From Chondrinema litorale (GTDB lineage: Bacteria > Bacteroidota > Bacteroidia > Cytophagales > Flammeovirgaceae), in the NCBI RefSeq assembly GCF_026250525.1, contig NZ_CP111054.1:1-64000 (forward strand): a DNA stretch of 64,000 nt. Reading direction: 5' to 3'. The position numbers were made by a program, and so were the translations under genes. Below the pieces are notes generated by a model that saw only the letters and a program-made list of their open reading frames with translations, did no database searches and was not told the DNA's origin. Every line of letters starts with the position of its first letter. The stretch's first letter is position 1. Positions 56,818-64,000 of the stretch are shown here, piece by piece.

Positions 56818-57399
56818 TTATAATACTTCTTCTAATTCAAAAACTGTATTTAGCCTTTTCACAATCATTTCTGCTGAAGAAGCATTTGTTTTATTTGTAT
56901 TAAAAACTGCTATGGTTAAATCATCAGTATAACCCATTCCATAAATTGCTGATATCCGTTTTTGATACCTATTCCAAGATTCTTTTAGCACAAAACCTGT
57001 AAATGGCTTGCTAACTTTTTGGGTGTTAAACCCAAAAATTGAAGTTGATTTGCTAATTGTATTTCCAGATATCTCAATTTTAGTTTTGATAACCTTACCT
57101 AAAAGATACTTTACAATCGAATAGATTAAAATAGCTATTGACATACCTATCGCCATAATTGCATAAGCGAAAAGTATTTCACTTAGTGATCCTTTCTCAT
57201 CTTTAACTTCCATAGTAATGGATACTATTACAAATAAAATAGCAAATAGAATAAAACTTTGGAGACTTAATCGTGCAGCTAATTTTATTGTGGTTGTAAA
57301 ACTCCAAGCCTCCAAAACCAGAACTTTTCTATCGGGTAATGGGTAAATTTGAAACACATACTGCTTCCAATTTTTAGGGCAAATTATAATCTCATACAT
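56818..57399 (-). CDS. two-TM membrane protein with PH-like domain, 193 aa
   Basis: A hypothetical protein with TM helices at about 40-62 and 75-100 and a beta-rich C-terminal part (KTKIEISGNTISKSTSIFG) ending with a helix (EMIVKRLNTVFELEEVL). It is the fourth protein in the window with this plan. The unusual N-terminus (MYEIIICPKNWKQY) has strand character before the first TM. Confidence 0.6.
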   Translation of the reverse strand: MYEIIICPKNWKQYVFQIYPLPDRKVLVLEAWSFTTTIKLAARLSLQSFILFAILFVIVSITMEVKDEKGSLSEILFAYAIMAIGMSIAILIYSIVKYLLGKVIKTKIEISGNTISKSTSIFGFNTQKVSKPFTGFVLKESWNRYQKRISAIYGMGYTDDLTIAVFNTNKTNASSAEMIVKRLNTVFELEEVL

Positions 57400-57480
57400 A
57401 TTCTATGTCGCACAGTCATTTTCTCTTACAACGAGAATTAACTTATAAAAAATGTCTTTTTTTGATAGATTAAGCCAATT

Positions 57481-58101
57481 TCACTTCTCCAAAGATTTAT
57501 CGATTAGCTCAATAGTTATCTCATATTCATTAATCAGGTTGTATTGCGCACCAAAGTAACCTTGCATTACTTCCCACATTAAATCGACTACATCTTTATA
57601 GATGGTTTGCGAATCGATTCCGGCTAGTTTTAGGTCAAGCGTTTTTCTGGTAGACTCGATATTATATTGTAGGTTATAGGTTTTGGTGAGCTGCTTTAAT
57701 AATTCGATATCGAAATTAGAAAGCATGTTACTGTATTTGGTAGCTTCAAACATAGCATCGTCTAGTTGAGGTCTACCAAGTCCAGGAAAATTTGGCACTC
57801 TCTCCATAAAAGATTGATTTTTAAACGGCTCTTTCAACTTTTCAGGACTACTCTTTAAGGATTTGCTAAGACTATCCAAGGAATTAAAAAACACAGTTAG
57901 GTCACTTTCTTTTCTAGATTTTAGATACTTTAAGTTGTTGTTGATCTCGCTTTTCAATCCCAAAAGCAGGTTCTTTTTATTCTTCTCTGTGCTTTTATTT
58001 GCATTCCAATCAGAAGCCATCATTCCCAAGAAAACACCCAAAATCACCATAATTAATTGAAGCAGATAATCTGAAATTTTTTCCTTTTTAAGCTTGAGCA
58101 T
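57481..58101 (-). CDS. single-TM protein with helical periplasmic domain, 206 aa
   Basis: A hypothetical protein with a basic N-terminus, one TM helix (about 12-30, ILGVFLGMMASDWN) and a helical soluble part of 170 residues. The N-terminus is like DUF6090-type Bacteroidota proteins, in which the TM helix is followed by a W-N motif and long helices. Function is unknown. Confidence 0.65.
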   Translation of the reverse strand: MLKLKKEKISDYLLQLIMVILGVFLGMMASDWNANKSTEKNKKNLLLGLKSEINNNLKYLKSRKESDLTVFFNSLDSLSKSLKSSPEKLKEPFKNQSFMERVPNFPGLGRPQLDDAMFEATKYSNMLSNFDIELLKQLTKTYNLQYNIESTRKTLDLKLAGIDSQTIYKDVVDLMWEVMQGYFGAQYNLINEYEITIELIDKSLEK

Positions 58102-58302
58102 TTCTTAGTAAAATGTTTGTGTAATTATAAATATATCAATTTTGAATTTCCCTCTCTAAATATTCTACTTATTCACCTAGCGTAAATGCTATTTTAGATT
58201 CAATTAAAGCCTACATTTTCAGTTATTCCCAAGAACTTTATCGCTAAAGCTAAAGCATAATACTATCTCGATTTATTTAATCTATGATAATTTTTTAGCC
58301 TG

Positions 58303-60339
58303 ATGCAAACAGTTCTAATAAAGGTTTTTTTAGTCATTCTACTAATTATTAAAGTTAGTCCTGCTTTTACCCAACATATCATTTTTGTTTCAAACACTCA
58401 ACATACTGCGCAAAATGGTTCTATTGAAAAGCCTTACCAGAATCTAGAACAAGCATTAAATAAAGTGGCTGAGTTAAACCAAAACCTCGATCGAGATATT
58501 ATTATCTATCTAAGGGCAGGCACTTATTATCTTCAAAACACGATTACCATTTCGAATCACATCTTCAACTCTGAAAACTACTCTTTAACCATTGCTGCAT
58601 ATAATAATGAGGAAGTGATACTTTCAGGAGCCAAGCCTGTTATCAACTGGCAATATCACGAAAATGGAATTTACAAAGCTGCGATTGATAGCCTGTATTT
58701 TAGAGATGTATTTTTGAAAGGAAATCGAGCAATTCGTGCCAGAGAACCAAACCGTTGTACTTACTTTCAAATAACAAAATGGCTCGATTCGCGGCAGTTA
58801 ATGCAAAGCCCAAAATCTAGCTTCGATCTTATCGAAGAAGTTAATCCAGCAAATCCGCCAGAAATGTTTATACAAAAACACTGGGCATGCCAGATAGTGC
58901 GGTTAAAGAATGTATTACTTGATGAAGATTTGGGGTATGTAGATATTTTAGAGCCTGAAAAATCTACCCTGTTCGAAAGAATCTATCCACAAAGAACTGA
59001 TGGACAGTATTATCATTTAGAAAATGCCTATCAGTTTATTGATGAAGCCAACGAGTGGTTTTTAGATACCGAACAAAATACTCTTTACTTTTTACCAGAG
59101 CATGAAAGTATCATTAACAACAATGAGATTCTTATCCCAATACTTGAAAACTTGCTTGTAATTAAAGGTGATGGAAATAAGCCGATTAAGAATATAAATA
59201 TCAAAAATCTAAAATTTAGCCACAACACTTGGCGATTGCCAAAATATATGGGTTTTGTTGCCGGACAAGCAAATTACTTCTACCAATACCAAAGACAACA
59301 ACCAGCCAAAGCGGCTTTATTGGTAGCTAATGCTAATAATATACAAATAATTGATAATCGCTTTGAACACTTGGGAACTTCAGCAATTATTTTTCATGAA
59401 GGGGTGAAAGAGTCCATTATCTCTGGCAACCAATTTAATGATGTGGCAGGCAACGGCATTGTGGTTGACTGGGCGCTAAATTATGAAACCAGTGAAAGTG
59501 CAAAATCAAAAAATATCATCATCGTTAATAACTACATTACAAATATCGGAAGTTCTTATGTGGGCAGTGTTGGAATCTTTCTTGGCTATACAGATTCAGT
59601 AACAGTTGAACACAATTACCTTAAAAACTTGCCTTATACTGGCATCAGTTTAGGTTGGCACGATAAGCGAACTAATTCAATTTCAGGCCATATCATTAGA
59701 AATAATTTGATAGAAAATGCCATGTTTTTGATGGAAGATGGCGCGGCCATTTACACACTTTCTTCTCATGAAAACACCCAGATACACCATAATTATATAA
59801 AAGGTATTAACCGATCTCGATGGACAAACGGACAACAATCTTACTGGCCTGTCGCCGGTATTTATCTGGATAATGATTCTGACAACATTCATGTATATGA
59901 AAATACGATTTTAGATGCAGATTATCCTTACCGAATTAGTGGAAGTGCCGGGCATTATAATTCTGTGATCAAAGAGATTGATGATTTCAATTACATTGTA
60001 GACCATGCTGGTTTAGATAGAAAATATTTGGAAGCTTTACCCGCTTATTATTTCCCAGACTGTTACAATCAACCAAGTATAACCGCTACGCAACAACTAT
60101 TGGTTTATCCCAATCCGACAGAGCATTCTATCAATATTCTAATAGAATCAGCTTTTAATGGAGCCATTGAATACCAGATTTTCGATTTATCTGGCAATCG
60201 CATTTCAACAGGAGTTATAGTAAGCAGCTTGCAAAACAGACTACAAATTGATACCCAAAACCTACAATCAGGTTTGTATTTTATCACTCTACAAATAGCT
60301 AATAGCCAAATTGGGAAAGCTATGTTTTTGAAGAGGTAG
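58303..60339 (+). CDS. right-handed beta-helix protein with T9SS sorting domain
   Basis: A secreted beta-helix protein (678 aa) with a signal peptide, an N-terminal block (GSIEKPYQNLEQALNKV, YLRAGTYYL, VILSGAKPV) typical of pectate-lyase-fold and GH141-like proteins, and many beta-helix rungs with asparagine ladders (HNTWRLP, VDWALNYE, DGAAIYTL). The last 80 residues form a type A T9SS sorting domain: LLVYPNPTEHSINI, IFDLSGN and GLYFITL, ending in a basic tail. It should be exported across the outer membrane and attached or released. Whether it is a lyase, hydrolase or adhesin is not clear. A GH141-like role in pectin would suit the nearby RG-I locus, but it is 25 kb away and on its own. Confidence 0.85.
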   Translation: MQTVLIKVFLVILLIIKVSPAFTQHIIFVSNTQHTAQNGSIEKPYQNLEQALNKVAELNQNLDRDIIIYLRAGTYYLQNTITISNHIFNSENYSLTIAAYNNEEVILSGAKPVINWQYHENGIYKAAIDSLYFRDVFLKGNRAIRAREPNRCTYFQITKWLDSRQLMQSPKSSFDLIEEVNPANPPEMFIQKHWACQIVRLKNVLLDEDLGYVDILEPEKSTLFERIYPQRTDGQYYHLENAYQFIDEANEWFLDTEQNTLYFLPEHESIINNNEILIPILENLLVIKGDGNKPIKNINIKNLKFSHNTWRLPKYMGFVAGQANYFYQYQRQQPAKAALLVANANNIQIIDNRFEHLGTSAIIFHEGVKESIISGNQFNDVAGNGIVVDWALNYETSESAKSKNIIIVNNYITNIGSSYVGSVGIFLGYTDSVTVEHNYLKNLPYTGISLGWHDKRTNSISGHIIRNNLIENAMFLMEDGAAIYTLSSHENTQIHHNYIKGINRSRWTNGQQSYWPVAGIYLDNDSDNIHVYENTILDADYPYRISGSAGHYNSVIKEIDDFNYIVDHAGLDRKYLEALPAYYFPDCYNQPSITATQQLLVYPNPTEHSINILIESAFNGAIEYQIFDLSGNRISTGVIVSSLQNRLQIDTQNLQSGLYFITLQIANSQIGKAMFLKR

Positions 60340-60352
60340 TAATAAGCTAATT

Positions 60353-60835
60353 CTATTTATATTCATAAGACTCACAATAATAAAACACTTCCCCTTTTGA
60401 GTCTAATTTATTAATGGCATCAGAAAAACAGCCAATATCTCTATCTTTTGGTAGATTGGTTATCACCATTTTTACTTTCCTTCCAATCCTCTCATCATCA
60501 TTAGTAAGACATGGAACCAATACAAAAATTCTTTTTAAGTCAATCCCTAAATTTGATCTTTTAATTTCAATTTCCAATGTACCTGCAAAGCAAAAAATCC
60601 CACAAGCAAACTCACTTCCGGACTGGTTTTTTATAATTCCTACTACTTTAAACATTTTTTGATACTCCATTCCAGCTTTTGAAAAGACAATTGGAAAATC
60701 TGGTCTTGAATCATAAATTATTAAACTATCAGAATCTAATTCTAAAGAATCAAGAGTAACTCCCACCCATTCGTCTTGCGCATTTGTTTTTACAGTAAAT
60801 AATAGAAGAAAAATGGTGAAGATATATTTATGCAT
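60353..60835 (-). CDS. exported hypothetical protein, 160 aa
   Basis: A small secreted protein with ATG at 60835 opening a signal peptide that ends TNAQ. An ATG four codons upstream is also possible. The body is strand-rich with two or three cysteines (FACGIFCFAG, CLTNDD), perhaps a disulfide-bonded sandwich. No family is recognised. It is convergent with the beta-helix gene, 13 bp apart. Confidence 0.6.
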   Translation of the reverse strand: MHKYIFTIFLLLFTVKTNAQDEWVGVTLDSLELDSDSLIIYDSRPDFPIVFSKAGMEYQKMFKVVGIIKNQSGSEFACGIFCFAGTLEIEIKRSNLGIDLKRIFVLVPCLTNDDERIGRKVKMVITNLPKDRDIGCFSDAINKLDSKGEVFYYCESYEYK

Positions 60836-60951
60836 GTTGGTGAGCAATATAGGATACTAACTATCTAATACAGTTTAAATGTCAAATTGTCAATTACTGC
60901 TTTTAAAAGTAATAAGTTAGTATGAAAAATACTTTCAGTTCCTTTTAGAAA

Positions 60952-61677
60952 TCACTCCAAAAACTTGCTCTTTATAAATTCTTGAAACTGATCTTTGTAT
61001 TTGTCTGCAACGGGAATGTGTTCTTTATCGAAAATGATCATATTTCGTTGGATGGTCTCAATTTTATCTAGGTTTACGATAAAAGAGCGATGCACGCGCA
61101 TAAAGCGATTTGGAGGCAAGCTACCGTCTAGCGCTTTTAAACTCATAAGAGAAAGTATCGGCTTGGGATTATCTGCCAAATGGAATTTTACATAATCTTT
61201 TAAGCCTTGCACAAATAGCAAGTTATCCAACTTCACCTTAATAATCTTGTACTCAGATTTTACAAAAAGGCTATCCTCTGCATTAATGCTTTGCTGTAGA
61301 TTCTTCTTAGCCTTTTCGTTTAGATCGAACCAATCTTTGGCTCGGTTGGCTGCAGTTAAAAACTCTTGATAGTTAAAAGGTTTCAGTAAGTAATCCAATG
61401 CGTTTACCTTAAAACCATCTAATGCATACTGTTCAAAAGCAGTGGTGAAGATAATTTTCACTCGATCGCCAAGGGTTTGCGAAAACTCTAAACCAGAAAC
61501 TTCAGGCATTTGTATATCTAGAAACAAGAGATCAATATCTTCTTCGTCCATGTGTTTCATGGCTTCTTTCACACCATTACATCTTGCCTTTAAATCCAAG
61601 TAGGGCGTTTTGTTGATGTAATTTTCCAGAATATCCAAAGCCAAAGGCTCATCATCCACTATTAAACAGTTAATCAT
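60952..61677 (-). CDS. LytTR-type response regulator
   Basis: A response regulator with a receiver domain (residues 1-120; acidic pocket VDDEP and phospho-acceptor D54 in FLDIQMP) and a LytTR DNA-binding domain (about 140-240, with FVKSEYKIIKVKL, RVHRSFIVNLDKI). ATG at 61677 overlaps the kinase stop codon as ATGA, which fixes the start and shows coupling. The seven-residue extension further upstream is rejected. It controls unknown target promoters, possibly its own operon with the MacB-type transporter. Confidence 0.93.
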   Translation of the reverse strand: MINCLIVDDEPLALDILENYINKTPYLDLKARCNGVKEAMKHMDEEDIDLLFLDIQMPEVSGLEFSQTLGDRVKIIFTTAFEQYALDGFKVNALDYLLKPFNYQEFLTAANRAKDWFDLNEKAKKNLQQSINAEDSLFVKSEYKIIKVKLDNLLFVQGLKDYVKFHLADNPKPILSLMSLKALDGSLPPNRFMRVHRSFIVNLDKIETIQRNMIIFDKEHIPVADKYKDQFQEFIKSKFLE

Positions 61678-62726
61678 AATTGTAGAGTTAATGTACAATC
61701 AAAATATTTCTCTCCATCCTCGATACTCAACTGATGTGCCTGTGGATACAAGAGATTCAAACGCTTTTTCAGGTTTTCCAGACCTATTCCAGAGCCACTT
61801 CTATCGGTATCGCTTTTCGGAAAAGAAGTGTTTTTTATGTGAAATGTCAACTCTTTTTCTGAGTTTATGTTCATCTCCATAAATATTTCTGAAGGCTCGC
61901 TAGAATGTACCCCATGCTTAAAGGCATTTTCAATTAAAGAAATACACAAAAGGGGCGCAATTGAAGCATTACTAGTCACTTTAGGAAAGCGATATTCTAC
62001 CGCAACAGTCGTCATCAATCTGAGCCTCATTAAATCTATATAATGATGCATAAAATCGATCTCTTTGGTAAGAGGCACAAATTTTTCGTTGCTATCGTAT
62101 AGTAGGTAGCGCATCAGTTTGCTCAACTGGTGCACCGCATCTTGTGCTCTATCTTGATCTTGAATTATTAGACCGTAAATGTTATTTAAGGTATTAAAAA
62201 AGAAATGTGGATTTAACTGATTTTTAAGGTTTAGTAATTCTGATTTTAAATGCTCTTTTTCCAGTTCTTTTCTTAAATCTTCTGTTCTAAACCACTCACT
62301 GGTAATCTTTATCGCCACACTTACACCTGTAATCATTCCAAAAGCGATAAACAAACTAATAAATATTTCTATAAATGAGGGCCTTGGTCTCTTTTGAGCA
62401 CTTTCTGTTACAGCGGCTGCATCTCTAACAAAATCTGAAAGCATTTCCATTGTAAAAATGGCTACTGTAAACAGCACAAAGTTAACCAACAAGAATTTCC
62501 ATATCTGTTTATTAAAAAGGAATTTCTTGATTAAGTAGAAATAGTTTATGTAAAAAATACATGCAAAAAAGAAGGGCGGTCTCATTTCTCTTAAAAACTC
62601 AGAGAAATTTTTTGGAGATCGGTAAGCAGAAAAGAATGGCAAACTAATAATGATGCCCCACACAAGAATGTGCAGGGTTATCATTAAATATTGCTGATTC
62701 TTTTTATCTTTTATATCAAATTTCAT
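61674..62726 (-). CDS. LytS/YehU-type sensor histidine kinase
   Basis: A sensor kinase with four TM helices (about 13-35, 52-70, 76-97, 118-140), a short linker coiled coil, the His_kinase phospho-acceptor H174 in QLNPHFFFNTLN, and a HATPase domain with LIENAFKHG (N box) and GSGIGLENLKKRL (G box). There is no separate sensor domain, so the signal is likely sensed in the membrane. The stop codon overlaps the response-regulator start by 4 bp. It lies 120 bp downstream of the MacB-type gene on the same strand. Confidence 0.93.
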   Translation of the reverse strand: MKFDIKDKKNQQYLMITLHILVWGIIISLPFFSAYRSPKNFSEFLREMRPPFFFACIFYINYFYLIKKFLFNKQIWKFLLVNFVLFTVAIFTMEMLSDFVRDAAAVTESAQKRPRPSFIEIFISLFIAFGMITGVSVAIKITSEWFRTEDLRKELEKEHLKSELLNLKNQLNPHFFFNTLNNIYGLIIQDQDRAQDAVHQLSKLMRYLLYDSNEKFVPLTKEIDFMHHYIDLMRLRLMTTVAVEYRFPKVTSNASIAPLLCISLIENAFKHGVHSSEPSEIFMEMNINSEKELTFHIKNTSFPKSDTDRSGSGIGLENLKKRLNLLYPQAHQLSIEDGEKYFDCTLTLQL

Positions 62727-62846
62727 ATTGGCTCACATCTTAAAAGCTTACAAATGTACTCAACGAATATTTCATTTGCTGACAAAACCTGATAAGTAGT
62801 TTCTCGATTAAAAATCTCAAAATGAGCTTTTTAATTTTTGCTGATC

Positions 62847-64000
62847 TTACTCGTATCTCAGTGCTGTTATCGGGTCGAGGCTTGCTGCCTTTCTTGCAGG
62901 ATACCAACCGAAGAAAATCCCGGTAATGGCACAAACTGCAAATGAGATTACAATTGAATCTGTAGTAACTGATGTTGGCCACATCAAATAGGTGGAAACA
63001 CCTAATGTACTACCAATACCCAACAACACGCCAATTAAACCTCCAGTAATACTGATCAAAATTGCTTCTACTAAAAACTGTAAGAGAATATCTTTACCTC
63101 TACCACCAATCGCCATTCTCAAACCAATTTCTCTGGTTCTCTCAGTCACCGATACATACATAATATTCATAATCCCGATACCACCAACTACTAGCGAAAT
63201 ACTTGCAATAGCTACCAATAATACAGTTAATATCTCACTGGTTGAGCTAAATGTTGAGATCAACTCTTGCTGCGAACGAACATGGAAATCGTCATCGTCG
63301 TTTGCACCAATTTTGTGCGAAGCACGTAAAATGTCTTCCATCTCAGTTACAGCATCTTCAGCCACTTCTTCGCTATTGGCAGAAGCAGTGATCGATTGCA
63401 AGTAATCTACTGCTAAAATCCTTTTTTGTACAGTGGTAAAAGGTGCCAGTATAATATCATCTTGATCTTGCCCGAATGTATTCTCTCCTTTCTCACCCAA
63501 CACACCTATTATTTTAAAAGGAATTTTATCGAAACGAATAGTTTTACCTACCGGATTCTCTCCATCTGGAAAAAGGTTTTCTACAATGGTTTGCCCGATT
63601 ACAGCCACTTTCGCATATGTTTTCACTTCTTGCTGAGTAAACATGGTACCATCTACAATATCTAACTTTCTAATATTGATATACCCCGGACTTACACCAT
63701 AGATGGAAGTAGGCCAGTTGTTCGCGCCTATTATGGCCTGGCCACTTCCGTTCACCTGTGGCGATATGTCAGTAAGTAATGTACTCTTTTCTTCCAGTGC
63801 TTCCAGATCAAAAAGCGTTAAAGTTTGCGATTCGCTAAAATCTCTTCTTACCCCTCCTCTAAAATCACTACCCGGACGAATGGTGATCATGTTAGAACCC
63901 ATACTCGAAATCTGCTCTTTAATACTTTGCTTGGAGCCTTCACCAATTGCCAACATGGCAATTACCGAAGCTACACCTATTATAATACCCAGCATGGTAA
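62847..64000 (-). CDS. MacB-type ABC transporter permease (5' end outside window)
   Basis: The C-terminal 384 or more residues of a MacB-family permease, which exports peptides, lipids or drugs with an ATPase and a membrane-fusion protein. The first visible codons read T-M-L-G-I-I-I-G, the conserved first TM helix, so only a short N-terminus is missing. The periplasmic MacB_PCD domain is at about 40-220, and three TM helices of the FtsX domain follow (about 260-285, 310-335, 345-365) with the closing PARKAASLDPITALRYE motif. It probably belongs to an ABC-HK-RR operon with the next two genes. Confidence 0.92.
   Translation of the reverse strand, partial: TMLGIIIGVASVIAMLAIGEGSKQSIKEQISSMGSNMITIRPGSDFRGGVRRDFSESQTLTLFDLEALEEKSTLLTDISPQVNGSGQAIIGANNWPTSIYGVSPGYINIRKLDIVDGTMFTQQEVKTYAKVAVIGQTIVENLFPDGENPVGKTIRFDKIPFKIIGVLGEKGENTFGQDQDDIILAPFTTVQKRILAVDYLQSITASANSEEVAEDAVTEMEDILRASHKIGANDDDDFHVRSQQELISTFSSTSEILTVLLVAIASISLVVGGIGIMNIMYVSVTERTREIGLRMAIGGRGKDILLQFLVEAILISITGGLIGVLLGIGSTLGVSTYLMWPTSVTTDSIVISFAVCAITGIFFGWYPARKAASLDPITALRYE

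Noticed and set aside
58303..60339. Beta-helix protein as a member of the RG-I locus
   Set aside because: It is 25 kb beyond the terminator that ends the locus, is flanked by unrelated genes, and shows no shared promoter box.

Overview
The window is a chromosomal segment of an AT-rich Bacteroidota, most likely of the order Cytophagales. The evidence is a SusC/SusD pair with an ECF sigma/FecR regulator, a protein ending in a type IX secretion sorting domain, a LytS/LytTR two-component pair, many lipoproteins, and start codons preceded by A-rich sequence instead of a Shine-Dalgarno site. The genus cannot be fixed from sequence reading alone. No tRNA, rRNA, insertion sequence, phage gene or CRISPR array was seen.

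Positions 1-2880 carry two peptidases: the 3' part of an M24B aminopeptidase P-like gene and a short M1 metallopeptidase. Positions 3120-33731 are a polysaccharide utilisation locus (PUL) whose enzymes point to the backbone of rhamnogalacturonan I (RG-I). In order it holds a NodB-type deacetylase, a GH106 alpha-L-rhamnosidase, an ECF sigma factor, a FecR anti-sigma factor, SusC with an STN signalling domain, SusD, a GH31, a second GH106, a PL11 RG lyase, a five-bladed-propeller glycosidase, a very large DUF4450-like (alpha/alpha)6 protein, an SGNH esterase, GH105, CE12 RG acetylesterase, GH28 and a second GH105. Together they can deacetylate RG-I, cut it with lyase (PL11) and hydrolase (GH28), remove the unsaturated uronate from lyase products (two GH105) and release rhamnose (two GH106). 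SusC-STN, FecR and the sigma factor form a trans-envelope switch. Identical sequence boxes upstream of susC and of the second GH106 gene look like its target promoters. Strong hairpins end the susCD unit and the whole locus.

Positions 33939-46259 are a mixed plus-strand region. It contains a membrane protein with an N-terminal EAD11-type effector-associated domain and C-terminal WG repeats, a two-TM protein, small unknown genes, a methyltransferase, a translationally coupled alpha/beta-hydrolase - ECF sigma - four-TM protein operon with a recognisable ECF promoter, a class C beta-lactamase-fold hydrolase, a DUF4349 lipoprotein, a subclass B1 metallo-beta-lactamase with intact zinc ligands, a small secreted-protein gene broken by two frameshifts, a TlpA-like thioredoxin on the minus strand, and a secreted caspase-fold protease with two tandem DUF2846-like repeats.

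Positions 46276-64000 are mostly minus strand: small membrane proteins of a recurring two-TM plus beta-rich layout, an outer-membrane barrel candidate, an SDR oxidoreductase, a secreted amidohydrolase, a stand-alone T4 Rnl2-type RNA ligase, a methyltransferase, lipoproteins, a plus-strand T9SS-exported beta-helix protein, and finally a LytTR response regulator, a LytS-type kinase and the 3' part of a MacB-type permease gene, probably one operon.

The observations most worth following up are the shared promoter-like boxes of the RG-I locus, the EAD11-TM-WG protein, the phage-free Rnl2 ligase, the duplicated-ectodomain caspase and the hydrolase-sigma-membrane operon.
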